NCBI GenBank assembly: GCA_037482215.1
Contig: CP148074.1
Coordinates: 1,116,001 to 1,180,000, forward strand
Reading direction: 5' to 3'
Source: Pseudomonas mendocina
Lineage (GTDB): Bacteria > Pseudomonadota > Gammaproteobacteria > Pseudomonadales > Pseudomonadaceae
Length of the DNA stretch: 64,000 nt
Of this stretch, positions 55,180-63,849 are shown in pieces. Each line of letters opens with the position of its first letter. The stretch's first letter is position 1. The notes under the pieces were generated by a model. That model searched no databases. It worked only from the letters and a program-made list of their open reading frames with translations, and had not been told where the DNA came from. Position numbers and translations under genes: made by a program.

Positions 55180-55509
55180 TCAGGCCGGCAGGTTGAAGCG
55201 GTGACCGCAGAGCAGGCAGAGGTTGTGGGCCAGTACATGGCGGTCGAGCGACTCGCCGAGCTGAGCGCCCAGCGCACAGCCGCCTACACCTCCGGCCAGA
55301 CCACCGAGAATGGCACCGGATACCGAGCCTAGAGTGATACCGACAGGGCCGGCGATAACGCCGAGTGCTGCACCGGCCTTGCCGCCTGCCAGAGCAGCGC
55401 TAACGCCACGTGCGAGGCCACCGACCGCGCCGATAGCAGCGCCGGCTTTCATGGCGTGATGGAAAGAAGCGACTTTGGGAGAGTGACAGCGAGGGCACTG
55501 CAATGACAT
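55180..55509 (-). CDS. Split zinc-ribbon, glycine-zipper protein
   Basis: A 109-residue protein. The first half of a zinc ribbon is at the N-terminus (CPRCHSPKV) and the second at the C-terminus (CLLCGHRF). The ~70 residues between them are a glycine/alanine zipper (GAAIGAVGGLARG, GKAGAALGVIAGPVG, AILGGLAGGVGG) likely to cross or insert in a membrane. The two half-ribbons could close over the membrane hairpin. A strong AAGGAGG site precedes the ATG, within an AGGAGGATCTCC element shared with the leader at 31296. Function unknown. Confidence 0.65.
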   Translation of the reverse strand: MSLQCPRCHSPKVASFHHAMKAGAAIGAVGGLARGVSAALAGGKAGAALGVIAGPVGITLGSVSGAILGGLAGGVGGCALGAQLGESLDRHVLAHNLCLLCGHRFNLPA

Positions 55510-55681
55510 GGGGAGATCCTCCTTGTTGGCTATGTCATTGCGGTAATGTGTGGCTGAGATTTTTTTGAATCGAATGGCTGCTTCGCAGCAGTGCTAACTA
55601 GGTGCGAGCGGGCTGGAGTCGGCCAGAAGCGGACATTCACAGTGACTGAGGAATGAGGGGCGGGTCACTTTTGCTCGGATA

Positions 55682-55787
55682 ACCTAACGCCCGCAACAGC
55701 GGAATATTTGGAGTGGATTGTTTTGCGGTAGCGTAGCGTTAAACCGCAAAACAAGGAACGGAAAATATTTCTGACTGCTTGCGCTTG

Positions 55788-55793
<6 letters not shown>
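55682..55793 (-). repeat. Integron attC site of the truncated monooxygenase cassette
   Basis: On the minus strand it opens with ATTTAAC (fits RYYYAAC; its TAA is the cassette stop codon) and closes with GTTAGGT (fits GTTRRRY), 112 bp apart. Inside are complementary arms (AAGCGCAAGCAG versus CCCGCAACAG, and GAAATATTT/AAATATTCC). A central perfect 12-bp hairpin is formed by TTGTTTTGCGGT / ACCGCAAAACAA. The 172 bp to its left (55510-55681) hold no gene. Confidence 0.82.
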
Positions 55794-56458
<665 letters not shown>

Positions 56459-56495
56459 TTAGTACTTGCTAATTTATTTATTTCTAATATACTAA
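56459..56495. promoter_or_regulatory. AT-rich dyad operator upstream of BigR-like gene
   Basis: TTAGTA (56459-56464) and TACTAA (56490-56495) form an inverted repeat with a second inner CTAAT/CTAAT pair in an AT-rich patch 32 bp before the ArsR-family start. This resembles operators of BigR/SqrR regulators, which repress their own sulfide operons. Confidence 0.5.
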
Positions 56496-56526
56496 AAATG
56501 TCGATTTACGCTGAGGTAGTGCATTG

Positions 56527-56844
56527 ATGATTACAAGTGAAAGTCTGGCCGCTATGCGTGAGCACGCTCGCGCTGCGGCGGCGCTGATGAAGTCGCTGTC
56601 GAACGAAAATCGTTTGATGATTTTGTGCACGCTGGTCGGTGGCGAAATGTCGGTGAGCGAACTCAATGAGCGGGTGCCGCTGAGTCAGTCGGCTCTGTCT
56701 CAGCACCTGGCCAGTTTGCGCGAGTCTGAATTGGTCGAGACGCGCAAAGAAGCGCAAACGGTGTATTACCGTCTGAAGGGTGATGCCGCGACCAAAATTA
56801 TTACGGTGTTGCAATCCATTTATTGTCCCACCGAGGAGAGGTAA
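56527..56844 (+). CDS. ArsR-family regulator, BigR/YgaV-like persulfide sensor
   Basis: A 105-residue winged-helix repressor. The HTH is MSVSELNERVPLSQSALSQHL and the wing ETRKEAQTVYYRL. Two cysteines, in LMILCTLVGG and SIYCPTEER, sit where BigR and SqrR carry the dithiol that senses persulfide. It has no arsenic-type ELCVCDL motif. It heads a tight operon with rhodanese, TauE and persulfide dioxygenase genes, which these regulators control. ATG 56527 is used; TTG at 56524 is adjacent. Confidence 0.85.
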   Translation: MITSESLAAMREHARAAAALMKSLSNENRLMILCTLVGGEMSVSELNERVPLSQSALSQHLASLRESELVETRKEAQTVYYRLKGDAATKIITVLQSIYCPTEER

Positions 56845-56846
56845 GT

Positions 56847-57374
56847 ATGAAACGTATTCATCCGAGAGATTTGTTAACCAATGCCTCTGCCGAGCTGTGC
56901 GTGTTAGATGTGCGCACCGCACCCGAAGTCGCGGCGGCGGGCTTGCCCGGAGCGCTGCATATTCCACTACACGAGTTGACGCCGGAGCGTTTGCGCAGCG
57001 AGCTCGAAAAATCGGGCAAGCAGGGTTCTTGTGTTTATCTGTTATGCCAGGGCGGTAAGCGGGCGGAACAGGCGGCGCAGCAATTGACAGGCAAAGTTGA
57101 TCTGGAACTGTGCGTGATTGAAGGCGGCATGAACGAAGTGCAAAAGTGCAATATCGCCGTGACGCAGAGCGCGACAACAAAGCCAATGTCACTTGAACAG
57201 CAGGTGCGTATTGTGGCGGGAACACTGGTTTTAGTGGGTGTCGTGTTAGGAACCTGGGTTCACGCCGGCTTTTACGGACTCTCGGCATTTGTCGGCGCGG
57301 GGCTGATTTTTGCGGGCGTAACCAATGCCTGCCTGATGGGCAAATTGCTGGCCCGCGCGCCCTGGAATAAATAA
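56847..57374 (+). CDS. Rhodanese fused to DUF2892 membrane domain
   Basis: A 175-residue protein. The rhodanese domain (residues ~5-110) has LDVRTAPEVAAAGLPGALHI and the active-site loop LLCQGGKRAEQAA with catalytic Cys. A C-terminal DUF2892 part follows with two membrane segments (IVAGTLVLVGVVLGTWV and GLSAFVGAGLIFAGVT). It would transfer sulfane sulfur at the inner membrane. GAGAGGTAAGT precedes the ATG 3 bp after the regulator stop. The same fusion often accompanies persulfide dioxygenase genes. Confidence 0.88.
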   Translation: MKRIHPRDLLTNASAELCVLDVRTAPEVAAAGLPGALHIPLHELTPERLRSELEKSGKQGSCVYLLCQGGKRAEQAAQQLTGKVDLELCVIEGGMNEVQKCNIAVTQSATTKPMSLEQQVRIVAGTLVLVGVVLGTWVHAGFYGLSAFVGAGLIFAGVTNACLMGKLLARAPWNK

Positions 57375-57389
57375 GCAGCGAGTCGAGTC

Positions 57390-58235
57390 ATGATGACCTT
57401 GATCCTGATCGGGCTGGTGATTGGTTTGGTGCTGGGTTTGACCGGCGCAGGCGGATCGGTTTTTGCGGTGCCTTTGTTGATGTTCGCCGGTTTGCCTATG
57501 ACCGAAGCGGTGGGCCTGTCATTAGGCACGGTCGCCGCCAGTACCTTATATGGCAGCCTGCGGGGCGGGTTTCAGCAGCATCCGATTTTATGGAAGCCCG
57601 GCGTCATTCTGGCCACGGTGGGTGCGCTCACCGCACCTTTCGGAAAATGGCTGGGATTGCGGATTGATGAACAGCTGCTCGTAGTGGGTTTCAGTGTGCT
57701 GGCGCTAATTATTGCGCTGCGTATGTGGTACAGCGCGGTGCGTGATCCTGAAGCGGCGACCATCGTTCGCGCCGGTGATTTTTCGCACACCGAGCGGCCG
57801 GGGCTGCTGTGTAACCTGAGTCAGAGTGGACAGTTTGAATTACGGCCGCGATGCGTCAGTGGATTGTTGATCGGCGGTGTGGTGGTCGGTTTGTTGTCCG
57901 GTTTATTCGGTGTCGGTGGTGGCTTTCTGATCGTGCCACTGTTATTGGCGTTAAGCCCTATCAGTATGGCGCAGGCGGTTAACACATCGCTGATGGTTAT
58001 CGCGCTGGTCAGTAGCTCGGGGTTTATTAGTCACCTGCTGTTGAGCGAGCAAAATAATGTTTCGCTGCTGGCGCTGGTGGTATTTGGCGGGGTGATTGGA
58101 ATGTGGTCAGGGCAGAAGGTCAGTCACCGAATCGCTAACGCACTGCTGCAAAAATTATTTGCCCTGACGCTGTTAATGATTGCGCTGTTAACGTTGATAC
58201 AAAAGCTGGCGCCAGTGATGTTTACACCCAGCTGA
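57390..58235 (+). CDS. TauE/SafE-family sulfite/organosulfur exporter
   Basis: A 281-residue inner-membrane permease with about eight transmembrane segments in two homologous halves. Each half starts with a TauE signature: ILIGLVIGLVLGLTGAGGS near residue 3 and GGVVVGLLSGLFGVGGGFLI near 167. In this operon it most likely exports sulfite formed by persulfide oxidation. It begins 15 bp after the rhodanese stop. Confidence 0.9.
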   Translation: MMTLILIGLVIGLVLGLTGAGGSVFAVPLLMFAGLPMTEAVGLSLGTVAASTLYGSLRGGFQQHPILWKPGVILATVGALTAPFGKWLGLRIDEQLLVVGFSVLALIIALRMWYSAVRDPEAATIVRAGDFSHTERPGLLCNLSQSGQFELRPRCVSGLLIGGVVVGLLSGLFGVGGGFLIVPLLLALSPISMAQAVNTSLMVIALVSSSGFISHLLLSEQNNVSLLALVVFGGVIGMWSGQKVSHRIANALLQKLFALTLLMIALLTLIQKLAPVMFTPS

Positions 58236-58273
58236 AGACTAAACCCTGTTATTGATATTGCATGAGGTGACTT

Positions 58274-59014
58274 ATGATTTTTCGCCAACTGTTTGAACGA
58301 GAATCCAGCACTTACACTTACCTCATTGGTTGCCGCGAAACCGGCGAGGCAGCACTGATTGATACCGTCAAAGAAGAGGTGCCCAAATATCTGCAGTTGC
58401 TGGACGAGCTGAATCTTCGACTGGTTTATGTTCTGGATACGCACACGCACGCCGATCACGTAACCGGTGCCGGTGATTTGCGCGATGCTACCGGGTGTAT
58501 CACCTTGCTGGGTGAAAAAGCGCAATCCAGCTGCGTATCTGAATTGCTGAGCGATGGTGATGAAGTAACGATTGGCAAGCTCACGCTGCAAGCGATGTTT
58601 ACACCGGGTCATACCGACGATTCTTACACCTTTGTGTTGCGTCATCAGGGACAAACTTACGCATTTACTGGCGATACCTTGCTGATTCGCGGCACCGGTC
58701 GCACGGATTTTCAAAACGGCAGCGCGGTAGATCAATACCACAGCTTATTTGCCAAACTGCTGCAACTGCCCGGCGATACCTTGGTGTATCCCGCCCATGA
58801 CTATAAGGGCTGGACCATGAGTACGATTGATGAAGAAAAGGCGCACAACCCGCGCCTGCAAGTGAAGGATGTGCAGGCCTACGTGGAGTTGATGAGCAAT
58901 CTGAATCTACCGAATCCCAAAATGATGGATGTCGCCGTACCCGCTAATCGCGCCTGTGGGCAGCCGGAGCAACAAACGCTGACGCAGCCTGCTGATCGCA
59001 GTCAGGGAGGGTGA
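58274..59014 (+). CDS. Persulfide dioxygenase-like metallo-beta-lactamase-fold enzyme (Blh/ETHE1 type)
   Basis: A 246-residue MBL-fold protein. The first metal motif is DTHTHADHVTGAGDL (HxHxDH), then FTPGHTDDSYTF (His), FTGDTLLIRGTGRTDFQNG (Asp), and PAHDYKGWTMSTIDEEKAHN (His). The GRTDFQNG segment is typical of ETHE1-type mononuclear iron persulfide dioxygenases, which turn glutathione persulfide into sulfite. It would supply substrate for the TauE exporter. GAGGTGACTT precedes the ATG. A terminator overlaps the stop. Confidence 0.9.
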   Translation: MIFRQLFERESSTYTYLIGCRETGEAALIDTVKEEVPKYLQLLDELNLRLVYVLDTHTHADHVTGAGDLRDATGCITLLGEKAQSSCVSELLSDGDEVTIGKLTLQAMFTPGHTDDSYTFVLRHQGQTYAFTGDTLLIRGTGRTDFQNGSAVDQYHSLFAKLLQLPGDTLVYPAHDYKGWTMSTIDEEKAHNPRLQVKDVQAYVELMSNLNLPNPKMMDVAVPANRACGQPEQQTLTQPADRSQGG

Positions 59015-59035
59015 GAGAAATTCTCTCACCTTTTT
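59010..59035 (+). terminator. Terminator of the sulfide operon
   Basis: The stem GGTGAGAG / CTCTCACC, loop AAATT, is followed by five Ts. It lies at the right end of the foreign block; cassette sequence resumes a few bases later. Confidence 0.9.
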
Positions 59036-59041
59036 ACGCCT

Positions 59042-59329
59042 CTAATTTACTTCTTGTAAAACAGGGCGCTGCAACCCGGCTTTTGACAGTGCGCAGTTGC
59101 GGAGCGATAGCGAAGCCAATGCCCGAAAACTGCAAAAAATTGAGCCGGTCATGTATTGAGCGGACTGCATTACAGTAGACTCAAGAAGCTGCTCATTTGC
59201 TTTCCATGTCTGGCGTGATAGTGCGGCAAGCTTCCGCGCATTGTTGAATGTTGAACCGAAAGCAAAACATGCCGACGCAACAAAACCAGCGCAGCAAGAT
59301 AAAATGGTGAGTAATATTGTGGTGGTCAT
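59042..59329 (-). CDS. Integron cassette ORF, small membrane protein
   Basis: A 95-residue frame beginning MTTTILLTILSCCAGFVASA, 10 bp after the attC of the preceding cassette, which is the usual spacing for a cassette gene. It has one N-terminal membrane segment and a polar helix (NARKLAALSRQTWKANEQLL). The last ~40 residues (GSIFCSFRALASLSLRNCAL) look less protein-like and may read into a degenerate attC; no RYYYAAC box was found before the foreign block begins. Function unknown. Confidence 0.5.
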   Translation of the reverse strand: MTTTILLTILSCCAGFVASACFAFGSTFNNARKLAALSRQTWKANEQLLESTVMQSAQYMTGSIFCSFRALASLSLRNCALSKAGLQRPVLQEVN

Positions 59330-59338
59330 ACCGTTCCA

Positions 59339-59410
59339 ATTTAACGCCGCGCTCTGCGGCAATTTTGGAGCGCAGCGGAAAAATTGTCCGACAGCAGCGC
59401 CTTGTTATAC
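59339..59410 (-). repeat. Integron attC site of the zinc-hook ATPase cassette
   Basis: Minus strand: GTATAAC (1L-like) begins 10 bp after the ATPase stop and GTTAAAT (fits GTTRRRY) ends it, 72 bp long. Between them the arms form a stem (CCGCTGCGCTCCAAAATTGC / GCCGCAGAGCGCGG region) typical of short attC sites. Confidence 0.78.
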
Positions 59411-59420
59411 GCATTCCTAC

Positions 59421-61712
59421 TCAAGACACGACTTCCATCATTTCTTGATAGTGCTTTTCGTCCAGTTCATTTATCCAGTCAAAAATATCTGAAATGACTG
59501 AAACGCCTTCACCAATCAGGTTTTCAACAAAGTCTTCATTGGTTTCAATAAGGTCATTATGTGAATATTCATTGATGAACTTTCTAATCTTTTCCTTCCC
59601 TTCGTCTTCAGGGTTCTGACTTGCTGAAACGGCCGTATTAAACAAGTTGGCGAAATTGCCCCGGTTCTTTGGAAATTTGAATGACAAGAAGGATTCAAGT
59701 AGTTTTCGGGATAAATTGGCGGCAAGAAAATGATCGTCCGTTTCAAGCGTCTGTTGATTTTTTAACGAATTCAGCCGTGAAAATATGTAATGATATTCTG
59801 AATTATATAAGGTTAATGCTGGTTCGGCGTTTGTATAAGTTGAAGTTCGTGGCACTCCGTTGTTTGCCTTAACAACGTAGAAATTTGCGATATTCTGATT
59901 GTCACGTTTATTCTTCCGTGAAATCCAATCACGAACCAACTTGAAGAACGTGAAGTTGTGGGTAAGAACAAACAGTTGCTTTGCTTTTTCACAGTTCACC
60001 TTCATAAATGAGTAAGCGTGGAAAAGGTGATTGGAGTCAAAACTTGAAATGGGGTCATCTACAACAACAATAGTATCTTCAATGTTGTTGTCATTTTCTT
60101 TCAACTTGGTTATGAAGTAGACGAAAGCAATAGCTGTCTTTTCACCTTCACTTAAATTACCGTCAACCTGTTCCGAATCGTTCCGAAGTATTTCATACCC
60201 TTTTTTAACCGGATTGAATCGAAGGGTCAATTCACTGCGCCCAAGAAACTTATGAAGTGATTCATTAAACTGGTCAGCGCCCAGGCCTTCATTTGATAGT
60301 GAATCTTCAAGCGTTCGGATTTCTGTGTTTCTAGTGTTAATTGTTGTTTTTAGCGTTTCATTTGCGGCAGTGCGATCAACGACTTCTTTTTTCTTCTCGT
60401 GATACCCGAATGATTTCACTTCAGTAGTTGCGTAGTGAAGTTCAAGTCGCTTTTTAGCTTTATCAGTTTCTTCTTTGAAATTTCCTGACTTATGGTTGTG
60501 CTTATCAACAGCCGCGCCAATATAGGTCATTGCATCGTTAAACGCCTTAACGGATGATTCACTGATAACTTCTACCGTTAGACCAGTTTCAAGCGGATTG
60601 GCAGTCTTTTCCTTTAGCGCAGTGTGCCACACTGCTATTTCTCCGTTTAAGGCTGTGATAGCTTTTTCTAATGCTGTACAGGCTTCACCGTACCCGCTTT
60701 TGAATTCGTCGTAAAAATCACTTGTAGCGGGTAATGTTGGGGGCTGAATATATTGACCAGCAAGCCAGCCATCAGCACCTTCAAGCCGGGCTTGAAAGGC
60801 TTTGTAATCGTCATTAAAGTGGGCTTCAAGTTGTTTGGTGCGTTCTTCCGTGATGGTGTTTCCACAGTATTCGCACTGGTTTGTATCGTGACGCTTATGA
60901 AGATCAAGACCAGTTTCAACCCAAGACTTTATATCGCCATGTTCAACAAGCCGCTGGATTGTTTGACTAACCACGCTGGTTTTTAAAAGATCATCAAGAC
61001 GTTCTTTTGCTTTGGTGAAGATTTCTTGATTAATGGTCTGTTGATTAAAGGTGATCGAGGACTTTTGATCAGGCTTCGCGGCATTGGTTAATTCAACAAT
61101 TTGTTGGTCATCAAGAAGCGAGTCGTCCGACTTGCTTTCTTCAAGGTGGTCTTCTATGAATTTTCCAAATTTACGCTTATCGTAGTTAAGGTAGTAACTG
61201 TCTGTAGTGTCAATGGATTGAAGACTTGTCTTCATATGTCGCGCGCTATCGGTTTCAAATTTTGAAACAGCGCTATCAAGTTTCTTTATTGCTTCAGCTT
61301 CTATGCCGTGTGATTTGCTATCGACTTCCTGTTCTTTTTTTAACCGTTCTAGTTTTTCACGTTCTTCAATCTTCTCTTTATCAACAAGCAATATACTTTT
61401 TACAGTGCTGTTCCATGAAATGTTTTCATCAATAAAGTCATGGTTAAAGGTGTATATGTTTAGCTCAGAATTCGCCACGTTCGCTTGTGTGATAGGCGTG
61501 CCGCTGTCTACGCTTACCGAGAATTCCGAAGAAGGAAATTTACTTGACGTGACTTTATTCTCGATACACCGAAACAAACCCGAAAGCGTAGATTTTCCGC
61601 TTCCATTCCACCCATAGAACAAATTGTATTTTCCGAAATCTTTAGCATTGCTGTTCGTATGATCTTGGAAGATACCGAATTGCTTTAATTTTTGTATACT
61701 TTTTATTGACAT
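59421..61712 (-). CDS. Zinc-hook AAA_13 ATPase, RloC/PrrC-like
   Basis: A 763-residue Rad50-like ATPase. Walker A is LFYGWNGSGKSTLSGLF near residue 30; the ABC signature is GNLSEGEKTAIAFVYF; Walker B is VVVDDPISSFDSNHLF. Two coiled-coil arms meet at a CEYC hook (Cys280, Cys283). The C-terminal part has NLSRKLLESFLSF with R669-x3-E673 and NEYSH with His718, the arrangement of the anticodon-nuclease triad in PrrC and RloC. An AGGGG site precedes the ATG. The gene is AT-rich relative to the island and is bounded by attC sites on both sides, so it is an unusually large gene cassette. tRNase activity is inferred. Confidence 0.8.
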   Translation of the reverse strand: MSIKSIQKLKQFGIFQDHTNSNAKDFGKYNLFYGWNGSGKSTLSGLFRCIENKVTSSKFPSSEFSVSVDSGTPITQANVANSELNIYTFNHDFIDENISWNSTVKSILLVDKEKIEEREKLERLKKEQEVDSKSHGIEAEAIKKLDSAVSKFETDSARHMKTSLQSIDTTDSYYLNYDKRKFGKFIEDHLEESKSDDSLLDDQQIVELTNAAKPDQKSSITFNQQTINQEIFTKAKERLDDLLKTSVVSQTIQRLVEHGDIKSWVETGLDLHKRHDTNQCEYCGNTITEERTKQLEAHFNDDYKAFQARLEGADGWLAGQYIQPPTLPATSDFYDEFKSGYGEACTALEKAITALNGEIAVWHTALKEKTANPLETGLTVEVISESSVKAFNDAMTYIGAAVDKHNHKSGNFKEETDKAKKRLELHYATTEVKSFGYHEKKKEVVDRTAANETLKTTINTRNTEIRTLEDSLSNEGLGADQFNESLHKFLGRSELTLRFNPVKKGYEILRNDSEQVDGNLSEGEKTAIAFVYFITKLKENDNNIEDTIVVVDDPISSFDSNHLFHAYSFMKVNCEKAKQLFVLTHNFTFFKLVRDWISRKNKRDNQNIANFYVVKANNGVPRTSTYTNAEPALTLYNSEYHYIFSRLNSLKNQQTLETDDHFLAANLSRKLLESFLSFKFPKNRGNFANLFNTAVSASQNPEDEGKEKIRKFINEYSHNDLIETNEDFVENLIGEGVSVISDIFDWINELDEKHYQEMMEVVS

Positions 61713-61751
61713 GACACCCCTGACCTAAAATTCTCTCCGGACTAAATTTGC

Positions 61752-61827
61752 GTATAACGTTTGGTTAAGGGGCGGGCTTTAGCCCGTCCCAGTGAGCGAA
61801 GCGAGTGATTTGAACCAATTGTTAGAT
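61752..61827 (-). repeat. Integron attC site of the zinc-ribbon membrane protein cassette
   Basis: Minus strand: ATCTAAC (perfect RYYYAAC, its TAA being the gene's stop) to GTTATAC, 76 bp. The centre GGGACGGGCTAAAGCCCGCC is a strong hairpin, and CAATTGGTTCAAATCA pairs with the region around TTAACCAAAC. Confidence 0.82.
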
Positions 61828-62214
61828 TGCATTTGCACCGTTCCCGAAAAGAAGATAACCGCCAATTGCTATAGACACAATTATAAGAAGTTCGAGCGCT
61901 GCCCTAATGCGTGCCCGTGATATTTTTTTCGAATCTGTGGGTATAAGATTTGCGTTGGAGCTATGTGTAAAAAGAGCGATTGTTATACCTAGCGGAGAAA
62001 GCAGTAAGGGGTACCAGCTTTTTAAAATAACAGCAAGCATGATACTGCCCCAAAATGCCACCTCGAAAGATATGGCAACTAGCGCATGACTCCAACCCGA
62101 CACATAGCTTTTTTCCCCACAGCTTGAACATTTAGCAGGGCGGATGCTTGTCGCGTTTATTTTTCTCCAGCCCGAAATAGTAGGCTGATGGCAATGTGGG
62201 CAAGGTGTCTTCAT
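61822..62214 (-). CDS. Integron cassette protein: zinc ribbon plus membrane segments
   Basis: A 130-residue protein. The N-terminal zinc ribbon (CPHCHQPTISGWRKI ... CSSCGEKS) is followed by two or three membrane segments (LVAISFEVAFWGSIMLAVIL, WYPLLLSPLGITIALF, LELLIIVSIAIGGYLLF). Such small zinc-ribbon membrane proteins are frequent in chromosomal integron cassettes; the function is unknown. Its stop codon lies inside its attC and its start is 5 bp after a GTTAGAT recombination core, so it is bounded as a cassette on both sides. Confidence 0.75.
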   Translation of the reverse strand: MKTPCPHCHQPTISGWRKINATSIRPAKCSSCGEKSYVSGWSHALVAISFEVAFWGSIMLAVILKSWYPLLLSPLGITIALFTHSSNANLIPTDSKKISRARIRAALELLIIVSIAIGGYLLFGNGANAI

Positions 62215-62591
62215 GCAAATCTAACAGTGATTAGACCGAACGCTCGACTAATACGCAGCCTAACATTTCGCTAACAATGTTGACTTTTCTCTTGCGGATC
62301 AGTGTTTTATGCATCTTTCACTCCCTTCTGCTGCGACGTTATATCGAACGCGGTATAAGCCAGTTATAGCCGAATGCGGCATAAGCCCGCGCTTCACAGC
62401 ATGTCGCCAAAGCTAGCAGGAATGAATGCTTGTGTGAGATAAGCAAGGCATCCATGCCGCCGAAGATGGGACTGCGCGTGAGAAGTTGTTTCCATAATGC
62501 TTTTTCTGCTGTTGATTGCCAAGAAATTAGTGGCCGCTTCTGGCCGGTTTCTGCCTGTTACTACCGTCTGCTTTACGGTATTTGGCACAAA
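62215..62591. other. Head of the cassette array, non-coding, with tandem 25-bp units
   Basis: On the minus strand three GTTAG cores occur in a row (GTTAGCG near 62270, GTTAGGC at 62258-62264, GTTAGAT at 62219-62225), suggesting attI- or attC-derived sequence without an integron integrase gene. At 62338-62387 (+) two adjacent ~25-bp units, GTTATATCGAACGCGGTATA and GTTATAGCCGAATGCGGCAT, repeat with few differences; each is itself nearly palindromic. A 64-residue frame at 62394-62588 has no support. Confidence 0.4.
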
Positions 62592-63848
62592 TCAGCGTAT
62601 CGAAACTACCTTTCTGTCCCGATTTTCCTTGATAGCTGACATCGAAAGGTTGCCGGTAGCTGCTTCCTGGATGTGTCCGCTCCACCAAGCCATCATCGGG
62701 CGTCTGCGCTCGATGTAGTCCGCCCGGTTGTAAGCGCTGCGAACCTCGTCCTTGTCGACGTGGGCAAGCGCTACTTCGATCAGTTCAGGATCCCAGCCGT
62801 GTTCGTTGAGGATGGTGCTGGCCATTGAACGCATGCCATGGCTGACCAATCGCCCTTCGAAACCCATGCGCTTCAGCGCCATATTGGCGGTCTGGCTGTT
62901 GCAGTGGGTGCGAGGGTTCCGGTCTGCGGGGAATACGTATTCACGATGGCCGCTGTAAGGCTTGATTGCTTCCAGTAACGCGAGGGCCTGTTCCGTGAGC
63001 GGAATCATGTGCGTGCGGCGTTTCTTCATCCGCTCAGCCGGGATCGTCCAGATTTTCTTTTCGAAGTCGATGTCTGCCCATCGAGTGGTAGCTGCTTCCG
63101 CTGGTCGGGTCATGGTGTGAAGCTGCCATTCGATCAGGCAACGGGTCGTTCTTTTTATGCTGGCATTGGCAATTGCCAACATGAGCTCGCTCAGCTCGTC
63201 TGGGGGCAGTGCCGCCATGTTTTTCTTTTTTGGTTTCTTGAAGACAGAGCGGATGCCGCTGAGCGGGTTGGCATGGATCAGTCCCGAGTTGACCCCGTAG
63301 GTCATGATCTCGTTGAGCCGTTGCGTCAGCCGTTTAACGGTCTCAAGGCTGCCCTTGGTTTCGAGCGGCCGAAGCAGGTTGATGACCTGTGGTGCATTGA
63401 TGGCTGAGATCGGAGCCGTACCTAAGTCCGGGAAAACGTGCAGCGTCAGTGAGCGCCAGATGTCCTCGGCGTAAGCCTGTGTCACGGAGTCTTTTTTCAG
63501 CTCATACCAGGCGGTAGCTACGTTCTGAAACGTGTGTTCTGTTGCAGCCCTCTTGGCTTGCTTCAGATTGTCCCGCTCTTCTTTGGGGTCGATGCCGGTG
63601 GCAAGAAGCTCCCTTGCTTCAACGGTCATTTTCCTTGCCTGGGCAAGTGACAGCTCAGGGTATGCACCAAGCCCCATGTTGATGCGCTTCTTGGTTACTG
63701 GGTGGTAATAGTTGAAATTCCACAGCTTAGAGCCATTGCTTCTCACTCGCATTTGTAATCCATCACCGTCGACCAGGATGTAATCCTTTTCCTTGGGCTT
63801 GGCAGCTTTGAGCTTGAGCTCAGAAAGGCGAGAGGCTTGAGCGCACAT
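62592..63848 (-). CDS. int: P4-type tyrosine integrase of the island
   Basis: A 418-residue integrase. The N-terminal DUF4102-type arm-binding domain has LSELKLKAAKPKEKDYILVD, GLQMRVRSNGSKLWNFNYY and MGLGAYPELSLAQARK. A SAM-like core-binding domain follows, then the catalytic domain with Arg in LHTMTRPAEAATTRW, HGMRSMASTILNE (HxxR), LAHVDKDEVRSAYNRADY with the Tyr nucleophile, and RRPMMAWW. This is the family that inserts P4-like islands at RNA-gene ends. Its start codon lies within 50 bp of the right 25-bp repeat, the normal position for such integrases. Confidence 0.95.
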   Translation of the reverse strand: MCAQASRLSELKLKAAKPKEKDYILVDGDGLQMRVRSNGSKLWNFNYYHPVTKKRINMGLGAYPELSLAQARKMTVEARELLATGIDPKEERDNLKQAKRAATEHTFQNVATAWYELKKDSVTQAYAEDIWRSLTLHVFPDLGTAPISAINAPQVINLLRPLETKGSLETVKRLTQRLNEIMTYGVNSGLIHANPLSGIRSVFKKPKKKNMAALPPDELSELMLAIANASIKRTTRCLIEWQLHTMTRPAEAATTRWADIDFEKKIWTIPAERMKKRRTHMIPLTEQALALLEAIKPYSGHREYVFPADRNPRTHCNSQTANMALKRMGFEGRLVSHGMRSMASTILNEHGWDPELIEVALAHVDKDEVRSAYNRADYIERRRPMMAWWSGHIQEAATGNLSMSAIKENRDRKVVSIR

Positions 63849-63849
63849 T

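Noticed and set aside
62394..62588. 64-codon minus-strand frame next to the integrase gene
   Set aside because: No recognisable family or ribosome site, and it overlaps the tandem-unit region at the array head.
62215..63848. Integrase at 62592-63848 as an integron integrase IntI
   Set aside because: It has the DUF4102-type N-terminal domain of P4 integrases and lies at a 25-bp island repeat; the extra IntI motif between the HxxR and Arg regions was not seen.
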